Source: an uncultured Clostridia bacterium | Lineage (GTDB): Bacteria; Bacillota; Clostridia; Peptostreptococcales; Anaerovoracaceae | Assembly: GCA_934256595.1 (NCBI GenBank) | Contig: CAKQOW010000078.1 | Span: forward strand, 1-6,415 | Direction of reading: 5' to 3' | Length of the DNA: 6,415 nucleotides | Part shown: piece by piece, positions 1 through 4,196 of the stretch | Numbering within the stretch: position 1 is the first letter of the stretch | How the letters are laid out: every line of letters begins with the position of its first letter | Notes under the pieces: generated by a model | Told to the model about the DNA's origin: nothing | The model's database searches: none | The model's input: the letters and a program-made list of their open reading frames with translations, nothing else | Position numbers and translations under genes: made by a program

Positions 1-338
1 CCAGCTAAAGCTGGTGAACCGTTTGCAGAAGGCCTTTCCATCAATATGCTTACACATATTGGGACAAGCCCATTCTCAAATCTGACTCCTCGCATATCTT
101 TTCCAAAATCAAGGCATGCCTGCAGCGCTATCTCCAGCTCATCTTTTTCATCAGGTGAAGAATTCTCTGACGCTGCTATTTTTACCTCGCCTATTTCCTC
201 ATCGGGAATTATGAGCTCTGCAATTCCTTTACAGATATCAGGATCTCTCATTACCAGTGCAAATATAAAATCATTTGTAAAGGGTTTAAACTCTTCATTG
301 TTCTGTGTGCTTTCATTCTGCTGTTTCTCTTCTGTCAT
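1..338 (-). CDS. Partial Rpn-like (PD-(D/E)XK) nuclease/transposase-type protein, 3' end outside window
   Basis: The reading frame opens with ATG at 338-336, preceded by AAGGAG at 347-352 with an 8-nt spacer. It stays open for 112 codons and runs off the window edge. The N-terminus is a polar, Gln/Glu/Asn-rich tail (residues 1-16). It is followed by FKPFTNDFIFALVMRDP (17-33), then CKGIAELIIPDEEIGEVKI (36-54). This order, with NDFxF, VMRDP, a Cys-Lys pair, an LI.PDEE segment and later MRGVRF (82-87), resembles the start of Rpn-family recombination-promoting nucleases, which are abundant in Clostridia. After MRGVRFE the family normally continues into the nuclease core with an Asp and an E-x-Q motif. 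Here it reads NGLVPICVSILMERPSANG, which I do not recognise as that core. It could be a divergent or truncated member, or an unrelated protein with a similar start. The gene has its own promoter (464-492) and an intervening hairpin. The family call is inference from motif memory. Confidence 0.6.
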   Translation of the reverse strand, partial: MTEEKQQNESTQNNEEFKPFTNDFIFALVMRDPDICKGIAELIIPDEEIGEVKIAASENSSPDEKDELEIALQACLDFGKDMRGVRFENGLVPICVSILMERPSANGSPALA

Positions 339-373
339 TGTTTTTTCTCCTTTTCTTTTTATTTTCAGAAATC

Positions 374-440
374 AAAAAACGCACAGTAAAAAACCGCTTA
401 AGCTGAAATTCAATTCAGCCTAAACGGCTTATCTGTGCGT
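374..440 (-). terminator. Nested double hairpin with two T-runs, leader attenuator or small-RNA terminator
   Basis: Read on the minus strand, ACGCACAG (440-433) pairs with CTGTGCGT (386-379). Inside it, CCGTTTAGGCTGAA (427-414) pairs with TTCAGCTTAAGCGG (407-394). The inner stem is 14 bp with two G-U wobbles and a 6-nt loop. The inner stem is followed by TTTTTT (393-388) and the outer stem by TTTTTT (379-374), so each has the layout of an intrinsic terminator. It begins about 17 nt after the predicted start of transcription and ends 22 nt before the ribosome binding site of the partial gene. There is no space for a promoter between hairpin and gene. It must therefore be read through to express that gene, or else it ends a separate short RNA. 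Confidence 0.75.
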
Positions 441-463
441 CTTTACAATTTTTCTATGCTACC

Positions 464-492
464 ATTCTAGCACACCTCGTTTTTACAGTCAA
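464..492 (-). promoter_or_regulatory. Sigma-A promoter for the partial Rpn-like gene or a short leader RNA
   Basis: On the minus strand TTGACT (492-487) is separated by exactly 17 bp from TAGAAT (469-464). The spacer ends TGC, giving an extended -10 (TGn). Both hexamers match consensus at 5 of 6 positions. An A/T-rich tract (about 493-512) lies just upstream and could act as an UP element. Transcription would start near 457, giving a leader of about 119 nt to the ATG at 338, or an RNA of about 84 nt if it stops at 374. It lies downstream of the rplL terminator, so it starts a new transcription unit. Confidence 0.8.
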
Positions 493-516
493 TTCCTTTT
501 TTTAAATTTATTAGTT

Positions 517-530
517 GTTGAAACTTCAAC
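517..530. repeat. Short palindrome, possible operator upstream of the promoter
   Basis: GTTGAA and TTCAAC form a perfect 6-bp inverted repeat around a 2-bp centre. It lies 25-38 bp upstream of the -35 box at 487-492, a usual place for an activator or repressor site. It has no T-run after it on either strand, so it is not a terminator. Six-base arms can arise by chance in AT-rich DNA, so the operator role is speculative. Confidence 0.3.
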
Positions 531-597
531 ATTTCATCGCTCTTGACACCGGCAAAAAAATATTTGCGATTTATTTTCTCAGTCTGTACTTTTTACC

Positions 598-625
598 AAA
601 CAAAAGAGGCGGTAAAAACCGCCTC
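598..625 (-). terminator. Intrinsic terminator of the rplJ-rplL unit
   Basis: GAGGCGGT (606-613) and ACCGCCTC (618-625) form a perfect 8-bp GC-rich stem with a 4-nt loop. On the minus strand the stem is followed by TTTTGTTT (605-598). It starts about 20 bp after the rplL stop codon. This separates rplL from whatever lies downstream and means that rpoB is not simply cotranscribed from here. Between it and the promoter at 464-492 I see only AT-rich DNA and the palindrome at 517-530. Confidence 0.9.
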
Positions 626-644
626 CGTAAGCTTTCGTATTTAA

Positions 645-1010
645 TTACTTTAATACTACTTCTGCTCCAACTTCTTCTAACTGAGCCTTGATAGCTTCTG
701 CTTCTGCCTTTTCAACGCCTTCCTTGATGTTTGAAGGAGCTCCGTCTACTAATTCCTTAGCTTCCTTTAATCCTAAGCCGGTAAGTTCTCTTACAGCCTT
801 GATAACCTTAATCTTTTCTCCGCCAGGAGCGTTTAATACTACTGTGAATTCAGTCTGTTCTTCTTCTGCTGCACCACCTGCTGCACCACCTGCAACTGCT
901 ACTGGAGCTGCTGCTGATACACCAAATTCTTCTTCACAAGCTTTAACTAATTCATTTAATTCTAATACTGACATAGCTTTTATAGCTTCGATTATCTGAT
1001 TCTTATCCAT
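645..1010 (-). CDS. rplL: Large ribosomal subunit protein bL12 (L7/L12)
   Basis: This is the acidic stalk protein of the 50S subunit. It is present in multiple copies on L10 and recruits translational GTPases such as EF-Tu and EF-G. The 121 residues match the usual family length. The N-terminal dimerisation and L10-binding helices (about 1-30, MDKNQIIEAIKAMSVLELNE) are followed by a flexible Ala/Gly/Val hinge (about 33-48). The globular C-terminal domain (about 52-121) carries the factor-binding signature GLGLKEAKELVDG (78-90). The start ATG at 1010 is preceded by AAGGAG with suitable spacing. The gene lies 50 bp after rplJ, with no terminator or promoter visible between them, and is followed by a strong terminator. 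It should share the L10-leader control of rplJ. Nothing is missing or unusual in the protein. Confidence 0.98.
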   Translation of the reverse strand: MDKNQIIEAIKAMSVLELNELVKACEEEFGVSAAAPVAVAGGAAGGAAEEEQTEFTVVLNAPGGEKIKVIKAVRELTGLGLKEAKELVDGAPSNIKEGVEKAEAEAIKAQLEEVGAEVVLK

Positions 1011-1060
1011 TTTATAATCTCCTTTTTTCTTTATTTATAATTTAAAGTTTTTTCTTTTAA

Positions 1061-1555
1061 TTATTCAGCTTTTGCATCTGCGATTGCCTGGAATGTACGA
1101 ACAACCTTTGATACAGGTGACTGAATGCTTCCCATAAATTTAGCAATGAGAACTTCTCTTGACGGAATGTTTGCAACTGCCTGGATAGCGTCCTTGTCGA
1201 AGTATTCACCTTCTACTACGCCACCCTTGAATTCCATCTTCTTGTATTCTTTAATAGCATCGTTTAATACTCTTGCAGGAGCAGTAGCATCATCATAGCT
1301 GATTGCTATTGCGCTTGGTCCTTCAAGAACTTCAGCAAGCGGTTCATATACAGTACCTGCGATAGCTCTCTTCATAAGAGTGTTCTTGTAAACTGTATAA
1401 TCAACATCTGCCTCACGAAGCTTTTTTCTCATAGCATTAGCTTCTTCAACTGTTGTTCCGATATAGTCTATAACTACAGCTGACTGAGCCTTGTCTAATT
1501 TCGCTTTAATCTCGTCAATTATTACCTGTTTTGCCTGTTTAGCTTCTACTGACAT
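1061..1555 (-). CDS. rplJ: Large ribosomal subunit protein uL10
   Basis: L10 anchors the L7/L12 dimers at the base of the ribosomal stalk and binds 23S rRNA next to L11. The 164-residue length is normal. The N-terminal rRNA-binding domain includes AVVIDYIGTTVEEANAMRKK (26-45) and the conserved region VYKNTLMKRAI (55-65). A C-terminal helix (about 135-164) is the L7/L12 docking region. The start is well supported: AAGGAGG at 1564-1570 lies 8 nt before the ATG at 1555. The 150-bp space upstream, after rplA, holds a typical L10 leader with an attenuator. The L10-L7/L12 complex is therefore expected to repress this gene and rplL when in excess. The gene pair is separated from rplA only by that leader, so part of the supply is probably readthrough from the rpmG promoter region. 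Confidence 0.98.
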   Translation of the reverse strand: MSVEAKQAKQVIIDEIKAKLDKAQSAVVIDYIGTTVEEANAMRKKLREADVDYTVYKNTLMKRAIAGTVYEPLAEVLEGPSAIAISYDDATAPARVLNDAIKEYKKMEFKGGVVEGEYFDKDAIQAVANIPSREVLIAKFMGSIQSPVSKVVRTFQAIADAKAE

Positions 1556-1596
1556 TAAATTTTCCTCCTTCCACGGAAATTTTGTGGTACGAATAT

Positions 1597-1622
1597 AAAA
1601 AGCCCTGCGCAGTGTGCAAGGC
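1597..1622 (-). terminator. Attenuator terminator of the L10 leader
   Basis: On the minus strand GCCTTGC (1622-1616) pairs with GCAGGGC (1608-1602). This is a 7-bp stem with one G-U pair and a 7-nt loop, and TTTTT (1601-1597) follows at once. It lies upstream of the rplJ ribosome binding site. It is the expected off-state element for rplJ-rplL when the stalk complex is in excess. Confidence 0.85.
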
Positions 1623-1690
1623 CAATATTTATATATTGTACCTCGGCGGGTTTATTAAGCCTTAGCCCCCGCTGTCTACGGTTTAGTTTC
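1597..1690 (-). promoter_or_regulatory. L10 ribosomal protein leader (autoregulatory RNA) before rplJ
   Basis: The minus-strand RNA between rplA and rplJ has the conserved L10-leader features of Firmicutes. CCGTAGACAGC lies at 1681-1671. A stem is formed by GCGGG (1672-1668) and CCCGC (1650-1646), enclosing a GCTTAATA segment. This is followed by CCGAGGT (1647-1641). In the known family the L10-L7/L12 complex binds this fold, so that a downstream terminator can form. That terminator is present at 1597-1622. A weak AT hairpin (ACAATAT with ATATTG, about 1639-1623) lies between them and could be part of the alternative fold. Recognition rests on conserved words and position; I could not run a covariance model. 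Confidence 0.88.
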
Positions 1691-1705
1691 CTTATTTATT
1701 TACCT

Positions 1706-2407
1706 TTAGCCTAAAGTAATCTTCTGTGGATTTACTTTAACTCCAGGGCCCATAGTGCTTGCTACTGTAACACTTCTTAAATACTGACCCTTTGCTGCTG
1801 CAGGTTTTGCCTTTAAGATAGCTTCCATAAGCGCTGTGAAGTTCTGGTTAAGCTTCTCGCCGCCGAATGAAACCTTTCCTATAGGTGTATGAATGATGTT
1901 TGTCTTGTCAAGTCTGTACTCAACCTTACCGGCTTTAGTTTCTTCGATTGCCTTGGCAACGTCCATTGTTACTGTACCTGACTTAGGGTTTGGCATTAAG
2001 CCCTTAGGTCCTAAGATCTTACCAAGTCTGCCGACAACACCCATCATATCCGGAGTAGCGATGATAACATCAAAATCGAACCAGTTTTCGTTCTTGATTT
2101 TTTCTGCCATTTCTTCTGCTCCAACGAATTCAGCTCCTGCTTCTTCAGCTTCCTGAGCCTTAGGTCCTTTGGCAAATACTAAAACCTTTTTTGTTTTACC
2201 AGTTCCGTTAGGAAGTACGATTGCACCTCTAACCTGCTGGTCTGCATGTCTTCCGTCAACACCCAGCTTGATATGAACTTCTACAGTTTCATCAAACTTT
2301 GCAGGTGCTGCCTTAACAACAAGATCTAATGCTGCATCAGCATCATATAATTCCTGTCTGTCAAAAAGCTTTCTTGCTTCCTGATACTTTTTACCTCTTT
2401 TAGGCAT
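1706..2407 (-). CDS. rplA: Large ribosomal subunit protein uL1
   Basis: L1 forms the mobile L1 stalk that helps release deacylated tRNA from the E site. In many bacteria it also represses its own mRNA. The protein is 233 residues, the normal length. It begins with the basic family start MPKRGKKY and contains the L1 signature around 116-145, including IIATPDMMGVVGRLGKILGP and GLMPNPKSGTV. This segment links its two-domain fold. The C-terminus ends with the usual GPGVKVNP near residues 220-227. The start ATG at 2407 has GAGGAGGT upstream with good spacing. The gene follows rplK by 48 bp with no terminator between them, so both are cotranscribed. Downstream lies the L10 leader. Confidence 0.98.
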   Translation of the reverse strand: MPKRGKKYQEARKLFDRQELYDADAALDLVVKAAPAKFDETVEVHIKLGVDGRHADQQVRGAIVLPNGTGKTKKVLVFAKGPKAQEAEEAGAEFVGAEEMAEKIKNENWFDFDVIIATPDMMGVVGRLGKILGPKGLMPNPKSGTVTMDVAKAIEETKAGKVEYRLDKTNIIHTPIGKVSFGGEKLNQNFTALMEAILKAKPAAAKGQYLRSVTVASTMGPGVKVNPQKITLG

Positions 2408-2455
2408 TTGTTACCTCCTCGTGGTGTTAGCGATCTTGCGATCTCCCATCTTAAA

Positions 2456-2881
2456 TTATTCTTCTACTAATATACCCATGCTTCTTGCAGTACCCTTGAT
2501 CATTTCTGTTGCTGATTCAAGATTTGCTGCGTTTAAGTCAGGCATCTTTGTCTGGGCGATTTCCTGTGCCTGTGCTAAAGTGATTTTACCAACCTTGTTC
2601 TTGTTAGGTTCTCCTGAAGCCTTGTCAAGACCTGCTGCTTTTTTGATAAGTACAGCTGCCGGCGGTGTTTTGCAGATGAATGAGAATGATCTGTCTGCGT
2701 ATACTGTGATAACTACAGGTATAATCATTCCAGGCTGATCCTGAGTCTTAGCATTGAACTGCTTACAGAAGTCCATAATGTTAACACCCTTCTGACCTAA
2801 AGCCGGACCTACCGGAGGTGCTGGATTTGCTCCGCCTGCAGGGATCTGCAATTTGATATAGCCATCAATCTTCTTTGCCAT
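2456..2881 (-). CDS. rplK: Large ribosomal subunit protein uL11
   Basis: L11 binds the GTPase-associated region of 23S rRNA at the stalk base. It is needed for full activity of elongation factors and of the stringent factor RelA. It has 141 residues, the standard length. The N-terminal domain shows KLQIPAGGANPAPPVGPALG (10-29) followed by QKGVNIMDFCKQFNA. This is the proline-rich switch region also involved in thiopeptide binding. The C-terminal RNA-binding domain (about 75-141) contains the Gly/Ala-rich helix ending TARSMGILVEE. The ATG at 2881 is preceded by AAGGAG. The gene lies 61 bp after nusG and 48 bp before rplA in one transcription unit. A weak 5-bp hairpin (2898-2914) lies in its leader. 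Confidence 0.98.
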   Translation of the reverse strand: MAKKIDGYIKLQIPAGGANPAPPVGPALGQKGVNIMDFCKQFNAKTQDQPGMIIPVVITVYADRSFSFICKTPPAAVLIKKAAGLDKASGEPNKNKVGKITLAQAQEIAQTKMPDLNAANLESATEMIKGTARSMGILVEE

Positions 2882-2942
2882 TTTGGTTCTCCTTTCTCCT
2901 GCTCAAAGCGCAGGGACTAGTATATTAAAATCAAGCTGTTAA

Positions 2943-3515
2943 CTAAAGTTTGTCAACCTGTCCGAATTCCAGTTCTACAGGTGTATCTCTTCCGAACATG
3001 GATATTTTGGCTCTGAGAACCTGTTTGTCAGGAGTGATTTCTTCAACCACACCCATAAAGCCCTCGAACGGTCCGCTGATAACTCTGATGTTATCACCAA
3101 CCTCCACGTCCAGATCAATGAATACTTTTTCGATGCCCATTCTTGCAACTTCCTCGTTGGATAGCGGAATAGGCTCTGAACCGTGACCTACGAAGCCTGT
3201 AACACCCTGTGTGTTTCTGACAAGATACCACGATTCATTTGTAACTATCATCTTTACGATAACATAGCCGGGGAACATTTTTCTCGTTTTAACTTTGCGT
3301 TGTCCGTTTTTTATCTCTACTCTGTCTTCGGTTGGTACAACAATATCAAGAATAAGATCCTGCATTCCCCTGTTCTCGACGATCTTTTCAATATTCATTT
3401 TTACTTTGTTTTCGTGACCGGAATAGGTATGAACGACATACCACTTCGCCACTCCATCGCCTCTAAGGCCCTCGCCCTCAAGAGGAGATGCTAAATTTCT
3501 ATCTAAATCAGACAT
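2943..3515 (-). CDS. nusG: Transcription termination/antitermination factor NusG
   Basis: NusG binds the clamp of RNA polymerase and tunes pausing, Rho-dependent termination and coupling to translation. The NGN domain (about 24-115) includes AKWYVVHTYSGHENKV and the conserved segment RKMFPGYVIVKM. The KOW domain (about 137-190) includes VGDNIRVISGPFEGFMG and ends EFGQVDKL. As drawn from ATG at 3515 it has 190 residues, about 15-20 more than usual. The extra residues (about 8-22, LASPLEGEGLRGDGV) read like translated palindromic repeat DNA. An alternative GTG start at 3452-3450 would give 169 residues starting at VAKWYVV, with AGAGG about 7 nt upstream. The ATG has GGAGGT at 3527-3532, 11 nt away, plus AGGT 5 nt away, so it remains my first choice. 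The gene lies 29 bp after secE and is cotranscribed with it. Confidence 0.95.
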   Translation of the reverse strand: MSDLDRNLASPLEGEGLRGDGVAKWYVVHTYSGHENKVKMNIEKIVENRGMQDLILDIVVPTEDRVEIKNGQRKVKTRKMFPGYVIVKMIVTNESWYLVRNTQGVTGFVGHGSEPIPLSNEEVARMGIEKVFIDLDVEVGDNIRVISGPFEGFMGVVEEITPDKQVLRAKISMFGRDTPVELEFGQVDKL

Positions 3516-3544
3516 TGTCTACCTGTACCTCCGCTCTCTAATTA

Positions 3545-3811
3545 CTAAAGTTCAATATTTAAAACTGCTTTTAGTAATGCCAGGAATCCTGAATCTATAG
3601 CCCAGAATGCCAGCGCAAAGAAAGCACAAGTAAGTATAACAACAGCAGTATAAGAGCCAAGTTCCTTCTTTGTAGGCCATACTACCTTTTTCATCTCGAT
3701 TCTGATACCCTTGAAGTAATCCTTTACAGATGTCTTCTTTTTGGGCTGCTGTGCCGCAAGGTTTCTTTTTTTGGTTTCCTTGCCTATGTTCTTAGCGTTT
3801 TCTTTTGCCAT
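3545..3811 (-). CDS. secE: Preprotein translocase subunit SecE
   Basis: SecE is the small membrane subunit that clamps the two halves of SecY in the protein-export channel. The protein has 88 residues, the long end of the short Gram-positive form. A basic cytoplasmic N-terminus (1-30) precedes the conserved amphipathic helix and hinge region, with MKKVVWPTKKEL at 40-51. A single membrane span follows (about 53-73, including TAVVILTCAFFALAFWAI). The N-terminal half is unusually Lys-rich. The ATG at 3811 has AGAGGT a few bases upstream, placed just past the rpmG stop codon. It is 15 bp downstream of rpmG and upstream of nusG, the standard rpmG-secE-nusG order. Confidence 0.97.
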   Translation of the reverse strand: MAKENAKNIGKETKKRNLAAQQPKKKTSVKDYFKGIRIEMKKVVWPTKKELGSYTAVVILTCAFFALAFWAIDSGFLALLKAVLNIEL

Positions 3812-3826
3812 CTCTAATACCTCTAA

Positions 3827-3976
3827 CTATTTAGTTTCCTTGTGAAGAGTGTGTTTTTTGCAGAATGGGCAGTACTTGTTCATTTCGATACGATCAGGGT
3901 CGTTCTTTTTGTTTTTGATAGTGTTGTAGTTTCTCTGCTTGCATTCACCACACGCTAATGTAACTTTAACTCTCAT
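3827..3976 (-). CDS. rpmG: Large ribosomal subunit protein bL33
   Basis: This is a 49-residue protein beginning MRVKVTLACGECKQRNYNT and ending TLHKETK. It is the usual length and sequence pattern of L33, a small 50S protein near the E site. Two Cys pairs, C9-x-x-C12 and C36-x-x-C39, form the zinc-ribbon site of the zinc-containing (C+) form. Its presence suggests that a C-minus paralogue may exist elsewhere in the genome, as in many Firmicutes, but this cannot be seen here. The ATG at 3976 is preceded by GGAGGACAG with good spacing. It is the first gene of the rpmG-secE-nusG-rplK-rplA unit, downstream of the promoters at 4049-4179. Its stop codon is 15 bp from the secE start. Confidence 0.97.
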   Translation of the reverse strand: MRVKVTLACGECKQRNYNTIKNKKNDPDRIEMNKYCPFCKKHTLHKETK

Positions 3977-4004
3977 TGTTTCTGTCCTCCGTTAACTGAA
4001 AATT

Positions 4005-4024
4005 AGAGCTGTATTACAAGCTCT
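4005..4024 (-). other. Leader hairpin upstream of rpmG
   Basis: On the minus strand AGAGCT (4024-4019) pairs with AGCTCT (4010-4005) around an 8-nt loop. It lies in the rpmG 5' untranslated region, 14 nt upstream of the GGAGG. It is followed by AATTTTC, which is too short a T-run for a convincing terminator. It may stabilise the mRNA or be incidental. Confidence 0.4.
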
Positions 4025-4048
4025 TTCGAATTTTTATCATAAAGTCGC

Positions 4049-4083
4049 CATATAAGTATATATTCTTATCCTGTCAAAGTCAA
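4049..4083 (-). promoter_or_regulatory. Doubled sigma-A promoter of the rpmG-secE-nusG-rplK-rplA unit
   Basis: On the minus strand TTGACT (4083-4078) has TATACT (4060-4055) after exactly 17 bp. Immediately adjoining are TTGACA (4077-4072) and TATATG (4054-4049), again 17 bp apart. The two promoters are thus the same spacing shifted by 6 bp. The first pair is the better match overall (5/6 and 5/6), while the second has a perfect -35 but a weaker -10. Starts would fall near 4048 and 4042, giving leaders of about 66-72 nt to the rpmG ATG. Confidence 0.82.
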
Positions 4084-4096
4084 GAATTACTTTGAA

Positions 4097-4120
4097 TTAA
4101 ATTGGTTTTTTCCAATTTAA
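4097..4120. repeat. AT-rich perfect inverted repeat upstream of the rpmG promoters
   Basis: TTAAATTGG (4097-4105) and CCAATTTAA (4112-4120) form a perfect 9-bp inverted repeat with a loop of six T on the plus strand. It lies 14-37 bp upstream of the -35 box at 4078-4083. In RNA from the upstream promoter it would form a hairpin. In DNA it could act as an UP element or protein site. No T-run follows on the minus strand, so I do not call it a terminator. Confidence 0.5.
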
Positions 4121-4141
4121 AACTGCGGGTTGCTCCCGCAG
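4119..4141 (-). terminator. Hairpin terminator after the M20 peptidase gene
   Basis: CTGCGGG (4141-4135 read on the minus strand) and CCCGCAG (4129-4123) form a perfect 7-bp GC-rich stem with a 5-nt loop. TTTT (4122-4119) and further A/T bases follow. It lies 55 bp after the M20 stop codon and should end that transcript. A promoter at 4151-4179 would start RNA only about 3 nt before this stem, so in that transcript it would sit at the very 5' end. Confidence 0.75.
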
Positions 4142-4150
4142 CTTATTAAT

Positions 4151-4179
4151 ATTATAGCCTTTATCGCCTGTAAAGTCAA
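4151..4179 (-). promoter_or_regulatory. Near-consensus sigma-A promoter upstream of rpmG
   Basis: On the minus strand TTGACT (4179-4174) is followed after exactly 17 bp by a perfect TATAAT (4156-4151). It starts 18 bp past the M20 stop codon. Transcription would begin near 4144, immediately before the GC hairpin at 4123-4141. It is likely a second, upstream promoter for the rpmG unit, provided polymerase gets past that hairpin. The only doubt is whether the hairpin makes this a terminated short RNA. Confidence 0.82.
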
Positions 4180-4196
4180 TATATCCGCTCAAAAAA

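Noticed and set aside
1..14. CCAGCT-AA-AGCTGG palindrome at the window edge
   Set aside because: It lies within an open coding frame, is short and is cut by the edge, so nothing can be concluded.
46..423. 125-codon plus-strand open frame across the Rpn-like gene and the hairpin
   Set aside because: It is Ser/Phe-rich as expected of an antisense shadow, and it runs through the terminator hairpin. The minus frame has a ribosome binding site and family-like motifs.
543..548. TTGACA on the plus strand
   Set aside because: No acceptable -10 lies 16-18 bp downstream and no plus-strand gene follows.
688..999. Plus-strand open frame opposite rplL
   Set aside because: It is a mirror of the Ala/Glu-rich codons of L7/L12 with no start signal.
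1571..1587. CCAC/GTGG hairpin just upstream of the rplJ ribosome binding site
   Set aside because: Only 4 GC-containing base pairs with an AT centre. It may be part of the leader but is not supportable as a separate element.
2430..2443. GCGATC-TT-GCGATC repeat between rplK and rplA
   Set aside because: Two hexamers are too short to support a functional repeat, and there is no T-run or promoter nearby.
2898..2914. CCTGC/GCAGG hairpin in the rplK leader as an L1 repression site
   Set aside because: The stem is only 5 bp and I could not match the loop bases of the known L1 mRNA site. Mentioned under rplK only.
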